Notes under the pieces: generated by a model
What the model was told of the DNA's origin: nothing
The model's input: only the letters and a program-made list of their open reading frames with translations
The model's database searches: none
Source: an uncultured Elusimicrobia bacterium
GTDB lineage: Bacteria; Elusimicrobiota; Elusimicrobia; UBA1565; UBA9628
Reading direction: 5' to 3'
Assembly: GCA_903830945.1 (NCBI GenBank)
Contig: CAIKVT010000055.1
Coordinates: 1-64,000, forward strand
DNA: 64,000 nt
Part shown: positions 51,815 through 60,855 of the stretch, piece by piece
Layout: every line of letters starts with the position of its first letter
Position numbering within the stretch: position 1 is the first letter of the stretch
Program-made: the position numbers and the translations under genes

Positions 51815-53385
51815 CCCTGCTGGTCTTGGTCCTAAGCGCCACCCTGGGCCTAGCTGGAGCCCAGGATGATATCGCGGGGACCGCCGCAAAGCCCGGTTCC
51901 CAATCCGACGTCTCCCGCGCCATGCAGGAGACCCTGCGCCGAGATCCGGCCGTGGCGGACTCCCTGGCCGCGCGCATCCTGCAGTCCGACATCGCCGAAC
52001 GCATCTCTAGAGCCGCCGACACACCACAGCGACTCGCGGACATCCACGAATGGATCAACGCCAACCCCGACGCGGCGGCCCACCTGGCAATCGGTTTGGC
52101 CCAGGATGACCAAGAGAGCAGCCACCGCTTCGAGGAGACGGTCCTGCGCAACACGGACCGCAATTTCAAGATCGACGCCGCCCACGTGCGCGACAGCATC
52201 TACGGCCGGCTTAAAAAGAACAGCCTCGATTCCAAACTTACGCGCGCCGATGGCGAGATGACCGAGGAAGAACATCGCGAGATCCTCAAGACCATGTTCG
52301 AAGGACAGGGCAGCATGTCGAACCAGATCATCATCGAAGCCAAAGATGACCAGCGTCCCGGCGGCGCGGGCCTGTCGGCCGGCTACTACGACCGCTTAAG
52401 CCGCCTCAACCTGCGGGGCTACTCGCCCCAGCTCATGGCCATCCAGAACTCCTTGAACCAGCGGCGCGTCCCCGGCGCGCCCAAGCTCCTGGAAACCGGC
52501 AAGCTCGATTACGAGACCCTAAGCTACCCCGCCTACGGCATGCGCTACGACCTGCGCAACCTTGAGACCCGCCTGCGCTTCCAAACAAACTATGAGCTGG
52601 CCCGGCTGGCCGGGCTGGAGGGCAAGTACAGGCCGGAACAGCTCCTCGACCCCCAGGTGAAGGCACTACTCAAGCAGAAAACCGCGGCCGCCAAGATATC
52701 CCCTCATTTCGCCGCGCGCCGCCTGGCCCTGGAACGCGCGGCGGCGGCGCTGCGCGAGTTCCAAGCCACGGTCCTGCGCGCCCAGGACCCAAACGGCATC
52801 ACCCGCGAACTGCTCGCGAGCCTCGGCGCGCAGCAGAAGGAAGCGGCGCGCTGGATCACGGTGGCGTCCTTGGAAGAGGAGCTCCAGCGCGTCGGCAGCG
52901 AGGCCGGCTTCCTCTCGCCCGAACTCAAGGAGCTCATCGCCGGCTGCCCGGTCTTGCCGGAAATCCGCGCCGCCTATCTGCGCCGGGGCGAGGGTTTCGA
53001 AAAAGCCCTGCTTAAGATGCAGGCGAATTCCGAGACCTCCATACGCCGACTCAAAGCCGATGACTGGCAAGCGGCGGTCGCCGCGGTCGAAGCCGCCCTG
53101 GCGGACAACGCGACACTGCGCAAAGACCTCGCTCGCAACATCCGGGACTTCGTCAACACCCCTTACCACCTGCGCTCCCTCTATTCGCCGCAACCCCGCT
53201 GGCGCGAACTCCTCGAAAGCGCCGTAGAGCGCTACCTGCCCGGCACCCGCTGGGGCCGGCGGCTAAGCGCGCAGGCCCGCCAGCGCGAGATACTCAAGGA
53301 CGTCTTCGCAAAGATCGCGACCGGGGACCTGGACGCCGCCCACGCCATACTTGCCTCAGCCGAACCCAAGTCGGCCGAGCAATAA
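51811..53385 (+). CDS. Exported helical protein of unknown function
   Basis: A 524-residue protein with a short signal peptide (MTLLVLVLSATLGLAGA). The rest is Ala/Arg/Leu/Glu-rich and mostly helical; no membrane span or catalytic motif is visible. Starts with ATGA overlap to the previous gene. Last of four plus-strand genes from tldD. The tail ends 7 bp before the converging dapA stop codon. I recognise no family. Confidence 0.65.
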   Translation: MTLLVLVLSATLGLAGAQDDIAGTAAKPGSQSDVSRAMQETLRRDPAVADSLAARILQSDIAERISRAADTPQRLADIHEWINANPDAAAHLAIGLAQDDQESSHRFEETVLRNTDRNFKIDAAHVRDSIYGRLKKNSLDSKLTRADGEMTEEEHREILKTMFEGQGSMSNQIIIEAKDDQRPGGAGLSAGYYDRLSRLNLRGYSPQLMAIQNSLNQRRVPGAPKLLETGKLDYETLSYPAYGMRYDLRNLETRLRFQTNYELARLAGLEGKYRPEQLLDPQVKALLKQKTAAAKISPHFAARRLALERAAAALREFQATVLRAQDPNGITRELLASLGAQQKEAARWITVASLEEELQRVGSEAGFLSPELKELIAGCPVLPEIRAAYLRRGEGFEKALLKMQANSETSIRRLKADDWQAAVAAVEAALADNATLRKDLARNIRDFVNTPYHLRSLYSPQPRWRELLESAVERYLPGTRWGRRLSAQARQREILKDVFAKIATGDLDAAHAILASAEPKSAEQ

Positions 53386-53392
53386 TAACCGG

Positions 53393-54274
53393 TTAGAGCA
53401 GGCCGCGGGCAGCCAGTTCCCGCCGCAGGAAAGGCCGGCTCGCCGCGGTCAAAGCGGTCAAAGGCAGACGGGGCGTCCCGCCGCAAAGCCCCATCATCTC
53501 CAGTGCCGCCTTGACCGGAATAGGGTTGGTCTCGACAAAAAGCGCCTTGACCAAGGGAAAAAGCTTGAGATGCAAGCCCCGCGCCTTCTTGAAGTCCCCG
53601 GCTAGCGCGGCCGCGCACATGGCCGCAGTCTCGCGGGGCATGACATTCGCCACCACAGAGATGACTCCGACCGCGCCCACGGCCATCATAGGAACGGTCA
53701 GGCTATCGTCCCCGGAAAGGACCGCGAATCCCTTGGCCGCTCCGGCCACGATCTCGCTGACTTGGTCCACATTCCCGGAGGCCTCCTTGACCGCGACCAC
53801 GTTCGAGCAATCCTTCGCGATGCGCAGGATCGTCTTGGGTAAGATGTTGACCGCGGCTCTCCCCGGTATATTATAAACGACGACAGGAAGCCGCGTGTTG
53901 CGGGCCACGGCGCGAAAGTGCTGATAGAGCCCCTCTTGGGTAGGTTTATTGTAGTATGGCGCCAAGACCAAAAGCGCGTCGGCTCCCAGACTCTCGGCTT
54001 CACGCGCCAGCTCCACCGCTTTAGCCGTGGCGTTGGTACCGACCCCGGCAATGACCGGCAGCAGCCCCCGAGATTCCTCCAACACGATTTCAATAACGCG
54101 GCGGTACTCTTCATGCGTCAAAGTCGCGGCCTCGCCGGTCGAACCGCAGGGCACTAGGCCCGCGGTCCCGGCGCGCAGATGGCTGCGCACCAGGCGCCGC
54201 AGAGTGACTTCATCGATCCCCCCGCGCTTCGTAAAAGGCGTCACCAGCGCCACATAGGAACCCGAAAACCTCAT
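53393..54274 (-). CDS. dapA: 4-hydroxy-tetrahydrodipicolinate synthase
   Basis: A 293-residue TIM-barrel enzyme condensing pyruvate and aspartate semialdehyde, first step of diaminopimelate/lysine synthesis. Marks: PCGSTGEAATL, VVVYNIPGRAAVN with the catalytic Tyr, and Lys in VVAVKEASGN. ATGA overlap with dapF upstream. Last gene of the tolC-patatin-TPR-dapF-dapA run. Confidence 0.95.
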   Translation of the reverse strand: MRFSGSYVALVTPFTKRGGIDEVTLRRLVRSHLRAGTAGLVPCGSTGEAATLTHEEYRRVIEIVLEESRGLLPVIAGVGTNATAKAVELAREAESLGADALLVLAPYYNKPTQEGLYQHFRAVARNTRLPVVVYNIPGRAAVNILPKTILRIAKDCSNVVAVKEASGNVDQVSEIVAGAAKGFAVLSGDDSLTVPMMAVGAVGVISVVANVMPRETAAMCAAALAGDFKKARGLHLKLFPLVKALFVETNPIPVKAALEMMGLCGGTPRLPLTALTAASRPFLRRELAARGLL

Positions 54275-55056
54275 AACCCCACCTCCCCTGAAAAAACGAT
54301 CTTAGCCGGCCCCGAAAGTCGCACCTTGCGAACCGAGCCCCCTTCGGTCTGGAAGGACACGGTTAAAGTCTGCCCGCCGCGCACGCGCACCTTGATCGGC
54401 GGATGCGTCCAGCCCAGCTTCCAGCCTACCACGGCCGCGGCCACGGCCCCGGTGCCGCAGGCCCAGGTCTCATCCTCCACACCCCGCTCATAGGTGCGCA
54501 AGCGCATGACCGGACCAGTCCGGCACACGAAATCCACATTGGCCCCGGCGCGGCCGAAAGCACGACGCCGGCGGATGGCCCGGCCGAACTCCAAGACAGG
54601 AAAATCCGTCAACTCAGGCACCGGAACCACCACATGCGGCACTCCCGTGTCCACGACATGTGCCGTGAACAGGCGGCCCCTGACGCGCACCGTCAGCCCC
54701 ATGCGCAGACCTTTCGGCTCGGGCATGGACAAGGTGACCTGGCCGCCGCCGCTCACCTGGGCCTCGACCGCCCCCGCGCTGGTCAGCAAACGCATGCGCC
54801 GGCCGGCCCAGCCCTGAGAGAAGGCCCACCAAGCCGCGCAGCGCGTCCCGTTGCCGCAGAAAGCGGCGGTGCCGTCCGCGTTAAAGTAGCGCACATGGAT
54901 GGCGCCCGGAGCACGGCGCACCACAAGAAGACCATCTGCGCCCACGCCCGCATGGCGGTCGCAGAGCCGGCGCGCCAAAGCCTGTGGGCTGGGAACCACC
55001 GAATCAACGAGCACGAAATCATTGCCGGCCGCGGTCAACTTCCAGAACCGCAGCAC
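54271..55056 (-). CDS. dapF: Diaminopimelate epimerase
   Basis: A 261-residue enzyme converting LL- to meso-diaminopimelate for peptidoglycan and lysine. The two catalytic Cys are in AAFCGNGTRC and TWACGTGAVA. The GTG at 55056 is chosen because the family N-terminus (LRFWKLTAAGNDFVLVD) starts right after it and it lies 5 bp after the TPR gene stop; the longer frame runs inside that gene. dapD/dapE are not in the window. Confidence 0.93.
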   Translation of the reverse strand: MLRFWKLTAAGNDFVLVDSVVPSPQALARRLCDRHAGVGADGLLVVRRAPGAIHVRYFNADGTAAFCGNGTRCAAWWAFSQGWAGRRMRLLTSAGAVEAQVSGGGQVTLSMPEPKGLRMGLTVRVRGRLFTAHVVDTGVPHVVVPVPELTDFPVLEFGRAIRRRRAFGRAGANVDFVCRTGPVMRLRTYERGVEDETWACGTGAVAAAVVGWKLGWTHPPIKVRVRGGQTLTVSFQTEGGSVRKVRLSGPAKIVFSGEVGL

Positions 55057-55061
55057 AACTC

Positions 55062-56051
55062 TCAACGCGCCCCTCCGATCAAGGTGGCCAAGGCCGCGCA
55101 GACCTTCGCGGTGAATGGAGCCATGTCGCCCCGCGTCGCGGCTTGCCGCAAGAAGGCCTGCGCTTGGACCCGACGACCGGCCTTGAGCTCGAGCCGTGCG
55201 CGAACATAGAGTCCCAATGGGTCGTTGGGCGCCGCTTGCAGCAATATCTTGACTGAAGCTTCGGCCTGGCTGCCGCGGCCCGCCTCCATGAGCCACAAAG
55301 CACGCGCCCGCATGACCTCCAGCCGCCCGGCGCAAGACGACGCCTCCAACTCGGCTAAAGCCTCGTCGATACGACCCAGAGCGCGCAGGATGAGGGCTAG
55401 GCCCATACTGGACGCGGCGTCGCCGGGGTTAAGGTCCAAGGCCCGGCGCAGCGCCAGCTCCGCAGTCCGGTAATCCCGCGCCTCGGCGAGTTCCTCGCCG
55501 TATTCCTGCCAGATGTCGCCCCTCTCGGGGAATCCCTGCAAGGCCTTCTCGTAGTGGTCCGCGCTGCGGTCAAGGAAGCCCAAGGCATGGTCGATCTGGG
55601 CCAGACCTAGGTGGCCGAGTGGATTCTTGGGGTCGAGGCGGACGAGATTCTCGTAGAGAGGCTGGGCCCGCTCGTCCAGGCCGGAGTGGTGCAAAAGCTT
55701 GGCCAGCTGCTCCAGGAAGTCCCGGTCGCTGGGGAAGAGCTGCACGGCCAACTGATAGTTGCTCAGGCTCTTGTCCAGGCGCCCGGTCGATTCGTAGCTG
55801 GCGGCCAGCAGACCGTATCCACGGCGCAGGTCGTCGCCGCGCAGCTTCAGGAGGCCGTTCGGGTCGAGAGCGGCGATGACCGAATCAAAACGGCCCTCGC
55901 CGAACTGTTTCTGCAAAGTCTTGATGGTCTCGCTGCGAGGGCCCCACAAGCGGCCCCAGGTTGGAGTGGCCGCGGCCAGGAGCGCAAGCAGGACCGTCGC
56001 CCCGGCCCGCAAGGAGAAGGCCCGGGACCGCGCGTCGCGCGCAGAGCTCAT
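55062..56051 (-). CDS. Exported TPR protein
   Basis: A 329-residue protein with an N-terminal signal peptide (hydrophobic 15-30) and at least five tetratricopeptide repeats (DKSLSNYQLAVQLFPSDRDF; ERAQPLYENLVRLDPKNPLG; RTAELALRRALDLNPGDAAS and others). Probably a periplasmic scaffold. The start overlaps the patatin stop by four bases. Confidence 0.8.
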   Translation of the reverse strand: MSSARDARSRAFSLRAGATVLLALLAAATPTWGRLWGPRSETIKTLQKQFGEGRFDSVIAALDPNGLLKLRGDDLRRGYGLLAASYESTGRLDKSLSNYQLAVQLFPSDRDFLEQLAKLLHHSGLDERAQPLYENLVRLDPKNPLGHLGLAQIDHALGFLDRSADHYEKALQGFPERGDIWQEYGEELAEARDYRTAELALRRALDLNPGDAASSMGLALILRALGRIDEALAELEASSCAGRLEVMRARALWLMEAGRGSQAEASVKILLQAAPNDPLGLYVRARLELKAGRRVQAQAFLRQAATRGDMAPFTAKVCAALATLIGGAR

Positions 56052-57028
56052 GGCCGGCGCTCCTGCGCCGAAGCATCCGGACCCCAGTCGCGCGCCATGG
56101 GCTCCAGCGAAAAAAGCAGCAGGCTCTCCATGGCCGGCCGGAGCGCCTGGTAGGCCGCGATGACGCCCTTGGCCATAGCCTCGGAAGCCCGTTCGGTCTC
56201 ATAGACGCCGATGTCACCCACCTGCGGCGTGATAATGAACTGCGCCTGTTTGCGCTGCTCCCGAGAAAGGAACGCCCCACGGATGTCGATGACCTGCTCG
56301 AACGTCTCCAAGACGCTCTTAGGCCGCGCATTGCGATAGTCGCTCTCCGTGATGCTCGCCAAGACCCACTGCGCGCCCAGAAGGCGCGCCGCGTCTATGG
56401 GTATGTAGTCGACCACCCCGCCGTCGACGAGATAGCGCTGGCGGTAGGCCACGGGGGTGAACACGCCGGGCAGGTTCATGCTGGCGCGCACGGCCAAAGC
56501 CACGTCCCCGTCGCGAAAGAGCACGCTCTCGCCGGTATAGATATCCATGGCCACGCACGCGAAAGGAATGGGGAGTTGGTCGAAACGCAGCCCGCCGATC
56601 TCACCGCGGATGAGCTTCTCCGTGTTTTCAGAGGAGAGCAGCTTGTCCGCGATCATCAGCTGCACAAGCCGGAAACTATTAATGTTGCTGCCCATGCTCA
56701 GATTGAGCCCGGACATGATCTCCAAGATCCTCTTCACCGGCCGGCCTGCCGCGTACATGGACCCGATGATCGCGCCCATGGAGGTTCCGGACACCGCGTC
56801 GATAGGAAAACCCGCTTGGTCCAAGACCTGCAGCACGCCCACATGCGCGGTCCCGCGCGTGGACCCGGCTGAGAGCACCAATCCCACCCGCGGCCGCCGC
56901 GACCGAGGCCGAGAGGTCAGATCCCGCCATAGATGGGCACGCAGAAGGGCGTCAGGAGAATAGTCCGGGGCAGCCCAGCCCGCCTGGGCTGCCAACAGCA
57001 GTGCCAGGACCAGCCCGACGAACTTCAC
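56048..57028 (-). CDS. Patatin-like phospholipase, exported
   Basis: A 326-residue lipid acyl hydrolase with a signal peptide (residues 1-20). Oxyanion hole SAGSTRGTAHVG, nucleophile elbow GTSMG (Ser in GxSxG) and catalytic Asp in DGGVVDYIP. The oxyanion motif has STRG instead of GGxRG but still a Gly-Arg. Similar to RssA/PlpD-type proteins, without a fused barrel. Coupled to the TolC-like gene and the TPR gene by four-base overlaps. Confidence 0.88.
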   Translation of the reverse strand: MKFVGLVLALLLAAQAGWAAPDYSPDALLRAHLWRDLTSRPRSRRPRVGLVLSAGSTRGTAHVGVLQVLDQAGFPIDAVSGTSMGAIIGSMYAAGRPVKRILEIMSGLNLSMGSNINSFRLVQLMIADKLLSSENTEKLIRGEIGGLRFDQLPIPFACVAMDIYTGESVLFRDGDVALAVRASMNLPGVFTPVAYRQRYLVDGGVVDYIPIDAARLLGAQWVLASITESDYRNARPKSVLETFEQVIDIRGAFLSREQRKQAQFIITPQVGDIGVYETERASEAMAKGVIAAYQALRPAMESLLLFSLEPMARDWGPDASAQERRP

Positions 57029-58371
57029 GGCGCCAGATCCCGGCCCACGGCGCGCTCCAGGCGCACGCGGACCAGGGCTTGCTCGGTCACGGCCTCCAGA
57101 TACGAAAGCCGCATCTCGATGACAGTCATCAGCGCGCGCAGCTTGCCCAAGGACGCCACAGACGCCGGGGCCGCCTTCTCATAGATTCCGGAGACCGCGC
57201 CGTACTCCTGCCCGCGCAGGCCCGCCTCCTGCCTCCAATAAGCCAGCTGCTCGCAGGCTTGCCTGACCTCGAGACGGACCTGGTCCTGAAGAGCGGCGCG
57301 CTTGAGCTGACCCTGCCGCTGCTCGGCCCGTCTCTGACGCAGCTTAGTGAGGAAATCGTAGGTGAACGGGAGCTTGATGCCGACGCCGACATCCCAATTA
57401 TTATTGAGCAGTGGGAAATGCTGGTCCGTGACTCCATAGTCGCCGGCCAAAAAAAGCGTCGGGTAGCGCCGGCTGATGGCGAGGTTCACGGCGATGGCAT
57501 CCATCTCCGCCTTGTAGGTCTCGGACTGCAGCTCCGGCCGCAGTTCCATCGCCCACAGCATCGCTTTCTGCGGGTCCACCTCGACCGACTGCGGCTCGAG
57601 CCGGCCCGTCACGCGGAAAGGGGTATCGAGCTCCTTGTTGAGCGCCTTGAGGAACTCCAGGCGCCGCACGGTGAGCTCCCGCACGGCCTCCGCCGCCCAA
57701 TGCCGCGACTTCTCGCCAAGACCCTCGACCTCGATACGCTCCCAAGGGTTCAGGCTCAAGGCCGCGACCATGCGTTGGGCCTCGGATACCATCTCGGTCA
57801 TGGCGGCGGACTTTTCCTGAGCCATGAGCAGGCGGCTGAAGGCCTCCTTGACCGTCTGGACCACATCCTTCTTCACGGTATCGTAGTTGCTTTGGGCCTG
57901 CTTAAGAGCGGCTTGGGCCAGGCGCAGGGTGTTGATGCTGCGGCCGCCCTCATAGATCGGGAAGTTCATGTAGCCCCGACCCGAGTAGATGTTCTCGGAG
58001 CCGGCGGGGTTGAAGGAAGACCCGCGTGGAAACCCAAGGGTATTCCCCAGCTCGGGAGAAAAAGCCACGGGATAGCGAGCGTCGAACTTGGCGGCCGAGG
58101 CCTGCAGGCCGAACTCGGGCAGGAACTCGAACCGGGCTTCGCTCAGCCGCTGCTGGGCGATGACATGGTCCTGCTCGGCGGAGAGCAATCGGGAATCGTT
58201 CTTAAGCCCGATGGCGACGGCGGCGTCCAGGTCGAAGGATCCCTCGAGCGGCCCGGGGTCGGAAGTAACCGCGGCGGGCTCGATCATCGGGACCGCGGGC
58301 ACGGCAGCTCGTGCAGACGACGCCCAGAGGCTCAAACCCGCCAGCGACGCCGTCAGCAGAGGCAGGATCAC
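57025..58371 (-). CDS. TolC-family outer-membrane channel protein
   Basis: A 448-residue protein with a signal peptide (residues 1-22) and two repeated coiled-coil halves of the OEP type (RLSEARFEFLPEFGLQASAA; AVNLAISRRYPTLFLAGDYG; LKQAQSNYDTVKKDVVQTVK). It forms trimeric exit ducts for type I secretion or efflux. No ABC or RND pump lies beside it, instead a patatin gene and a TPR gene. Confidence 0.88.
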   Translation of the reverse strand: MILPLLTASLAGLSLWASSARAAVPAVPMIEPAAVTSDPGPLEGSFDLDAAVAIGLKNDSRLLSAEQDHVIAQQRLSEARFEFLPEFGLQASAAKFDARYPVAFSPELGNTLGFPRGSSFNPAGSENIYSGRGYMNFPIYEGGRSINTLRLAQAALKQAQSNYDTVKKDVVQTVKEAFSRLLMAQEKSAAMTEMVSEAQRMVAALSLNPWERIEVEGLGEKSRHWAAEAVRELTVRRLEFLKALNKELDTPFRVTGRLEPQSVEVDPQKAMLWAMELRPELQSETYKAEMDAIAVNLAISRRYPTLFLAGDYGVTDQHFPLLNNNWDVGVGIKLPFTYDFLTKLRQRRAEQRQGQLKRAALQDQVRLEVRQACEQLAYWRQEAGLRGQEYGAVSGIYEKAAPASVASLGKLRALMTVIEMRLSYLEAVTEQALVRVRLERAVGRDLAP

Positions 58372-58377
58372 GATGTC

Positions 58378-58938
58378 CTAGACCTTGAAGGATTGCGTCA
58401 GATGCTGCAGCTCGAGCTTAAGCGATGCCAGCTCCTCACGCGCGACCGCAGCCCCTTCGGGGAGCTTCTTGGCGATCTCGTCAGCCCGCGCGACCAGATG
58501 GGCGGCCAGATTGCGGTCCTTCTGGACCAATGCCTGCAGCCCGGCGATCATCGCGTTGAACTCATCCTGCAGCTCCATGAGCTCATCGCCGGTACGCAGG
58601 GCCACGCGATGCGTCAAGTCGCCCTTCGCCACGCTCTGGGCCGATTTCTCGAACCGGAAGATGGGCCCGGCGAAGCGATGGGAGACGAAAACCGAGATGA
58701 GCAGCATCAGGGCCAAGTAAAGGACGAGCTTGACCAGGATGATGGCATTGAACTGCGACGCGGCCACCGCCAGAGACGGCGCCTCGGTGACGATGAGACG
58801 GTACATGTTGTAATAGATATCGCCGCCGATGATGAGCGAGGCGCACAGCACGCTCAAGAACACCATCCCCACGTACTTGAACTGGAGCTGGCGCTTGACC
58901 AAGACGATGCGGCGCTGGAACTTCTGGGGCTCGTCCAT
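58378..58938 (-). CDS. Stand-alone HAMP-domain membrane protein
   Basis: A 186-residue protein with two membrane spans (about 22-42 and 66-88) followed by a HAMP domain (88-140; FAGPIFRFEKSAQSVAKGDL) and a coiled coil. There is no kinase, cyclase or MCP signalling domain. The short loop between spans leaves little room for a sensor. It may act as an adaptor to a separate signalling protein. 3 bp before it is the phosphofructokinase stop. Confidence 0.8.
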   Translation of the reverse strand: MDEPQKFQRRIVLVKRQLQFKYVGMVFLSVLCASLIIGGDIYYNMYRLIVTEAPSLAVAASQFNAIILVKLVLYLALMLLISVFVSHRFAGPIFRFEKSAQSVAKGDLTHRVALRTGDELMELQDEFNAMIAGLQALVQKDRNLAAHLVARADEIAKKLPEGAAVAREELASLKLELQHLTQSFKV

Positions 58939-58941
58939 GGC

Positions 58942-60012
58942 CTATCGGGACGCGAGGGCCTGGGACTTGGCCGCGCAACCGGTGCAGACGAGATCGGCCA
59001 ACGCAAGCCACTCGGGCGTGACGGTCTTAAGCGTCCCGGTGGCCTTATCGAGCGGCACACCCATGACCTCATTGCCGCGCAGGGCCACCATCTGACCGAA
59101 CTTCCCCTCAGCCACCAGCTGGGCGGCCTTGACCCCGACGCGCGTGCCCAGGATGCGGTCGAAGAGGGTAGGCGCGCCGCCGCGCTGCATGTGGCCGATG
59201 ACCGCGCCGCGCGTCTCGATGCCGGTCTTCTTCTCGATAAGCTCAGCGAGCCGCTCGGCCACGCCGCGCTTCTTGAGGATCATGTGCCCGAATTCGTCGA
59301 GCTCCTCCTGGCCGGTGTCGCCGAGGTCCACGGCCTCGGAGGCCACGACCAAAGCCACCTTCTTGCGCGCGTGCGCTGCCTTGATCCGCCGGATCATATC
59401 CTCCACGTCCACCTTGCGCTCGGGCAGGCAGACATAGTCGGCTCCCGCGCCCATCGCGGTATAAAGAGCGACCCAGCCGGCGTGCCTGCCCATGACCTCC
59501 AGGACCATGATGCGGCGGTGGCTGCGGCCGGTGTCCACGAGGCGCTCGCCGGCCTCCATGGCCAAGGTGGAAGCGGTATCGAAACCGAAGGTGAAGTCCG
59601 TGGCGGAGAGGTCGTTGTCCATGGTCTTGGGAACGCCGACCACGGGGAACTTATGTTCCTTGTAGAGCTTGGAGGCGACTCCCAAGGTGTCCTCGCCGCC
59701 CATGACGATGAGGGCGTCCAAACCCAGTCCTTTGAAGGTCGCCAGGACCGCGGACACGCCGTTCTCCTTCTTGTACGGGTTGGTGCGGGAAGTGCCAAGG
59801 ATGGTACCGCCCTTGCCCACGATCTCCGCGACATCCGCCGGGGTCAGAACCTGATGCTCGCCCGAGAGCATCCCTTTCCAGCCCTCCTGGAGGCCCAGGC
59901 ACTCGTAGCCCAATGCCGCGGCCTGGATGACCACGCCGCGGATGGCAGGGTTAAGGCCCGGGCAGTCGCCGCCGCCGGTAAGTATGCCGACGCGCTTGCC
60001 TTTCTTGGTCAT
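58942..60012 (-). CDS. pfp: 6-phosphofructokinase, probably pyrophosphate-dependent
   Basis: A 356-residue phosphofructokinase. It has GGGDCPGLNPAIRG near the N-terminus, GGEDTLGVA (105-113) and VPKTMDND (127-134), and MGRHAGWVALY. Position 104 of E. coli PfkA (Gly) corresponds to Asp108 here and position 124 (Gly) to Lys129; that Asp+Lys combination is the established mark of pyrophosphate-dependent enzymes. Such enzymes work reversibly and save ATP in glycolysis. A purely ATP-dependent enzyme is not excluded without assay. Confidence 0.85.
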   Translation of the reverse strand: MTKKGKRVGILTGGGDCPGLNPAIRGVVIQAAALGYECLGLQEGWKGMLSGEHQVLTPADVAEIVGKGGTILGTSRTNPYKKENGVSAVLATFKGLGLDALIVMGGEDTLGVASKLYKEHKFPVVGVPKTMDNDLSATDFTFGFDTASTLAMEAGERLVDTGRSHRRIMVLEVMGRHAGWVALYTAMGAGADYVCLPERKVDVEDMIRRIKAAHARKKVALVVASEAVDLGDTGQEELDEFGHMILKKRGVAERLAELIEKKTGIETRGAVIGHMQRGGAPTLFDRILGTRVGVKAAQLVAEGKFGQMVALRGNEVMGVPLDKATGTLKTVTPEWLALADLVCTGCAAKSQALASR

Positions 60013-60030
60013 GAGCGAGGTTCTCCTGTG

Positions 60031-60855
60031 CTAGAAGCTGCCGCTGTATTTGAGCTGCACGATGCGTTCCGGGCCGCGCGAACTGTTATCCGCGAAAAAG
60101 CCCCCCTGTCCGATGCGCCGCACCGCAAAATCCACCCGCAGCTTGGGCGTCAGATAGACACGCAAACCGGCGTCAACCCTGCTGTTTCCAAAGTTGTTGA
60201 TGTTGTCCCACTCGAAGAGCACCATGGCCTTATCATGGATGGTATAACTCAAAGGAATAGAACCGAAGATGGAGTTCGAATCGAAGTCTGAGATATTGAA
60301 GGAAGGATGGGCCTGCAGGCCGGGCACGCCCAGCTCCTCGGTGGCCACCGCGTAGAAACCGCGCTGGCGGTCATGGAATTTCTTCTCCGTGGGGCTGTAG
60401 TCAAAGCCCTGCCCGTCGAAGCCGACCCCCAGGGCCGGAAGGTAGCGGTCTCCGTCGTAGAAGCGACACTTGACCTGAACCTCGGGCGGCCGCGCGCGCA
60501 CCATGGTATCGTTGCCGATGAGGCCGTTGATGGCGAACGACGCCCCGAGGTTGAGCCGGGGGTAGACCCCGAAGGAGGCATACTCCATGAGCCCCCCATG
60601 GGAGTAAACCCGGGTCTGGGAAGAATAGCCGCCATAGTCGAGGACCGCGGCGGTCGGGGCATCGATGATGCTGGTCTCAGGAGCGTTGAGCCCGGCGCCC
60701 TCGTGCCCCTCGGAGCTCTGCTTCTGGAATGCCGGCATCTTAGGCTTGATCTTGACCGGTTTGACATCCGCCGGCGCCTCCGGGACCTCGGACGCCCGGC
60801 CTGGCGTGCAGGTCAAGACCAGCAGGACCGCCGCCAGCGCGCTCGCTCGCATCAC
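60031..60855 (-). CDS. Probable outer-membrane beta-barrel protein (YjbH-like)
   Basis: A 274-residue exported protein. Signal peptide 1-21 (cleavage after GRA/S). Alternating amphipathic strands run from about residue 70 (GVYPRLNLGASFAINGLIG; VQVKCRFYDG; GLRVYLTPKLRVDFAVRRIG) and the C-terminus ends in aromatic Phe (QLKYSGSF), as required for barrel insertion. Strand content resembles YjbH-type proteins. Overlaps the response regulator stop by four bases. Confidence 0.65.
   Translation of the reverse strand: MMRASALAAVLLVLTCTPGRASEVPEAPADVKPVKIKPKMPAFQKQSSEGHEGAGLNAPETSIIDAPTAAVLDYGGYSSQTRVYSHGGLMEYASFGVYPRLNLGASFAINGLIGNDTMVRARPPEVQVKCRFYDGDRYLPALGVGFDGQGFDYSPTEKKFHDRQRGFYAVATEELGVPGLQAHPSFNISDFDSNSIFGSIPLSYTIHDKAMVLFEWDNINNFGNSRVDAGLRVYLTPKLRVDFAVRRIGQGGFFADNSSRGPERIVQLKYSGSF

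Noticed and set aside
56961-60291. A 1096-codon open frame on the plus strand antisense to the TolC-like, HAMP and phosphofructokinase genes
   Set aside because: It crosses three well-supported minus-strand genes and their borders, and its composition (His, Gln, Arg, Leu) is that of a shadow frame in GC-rich DNA.
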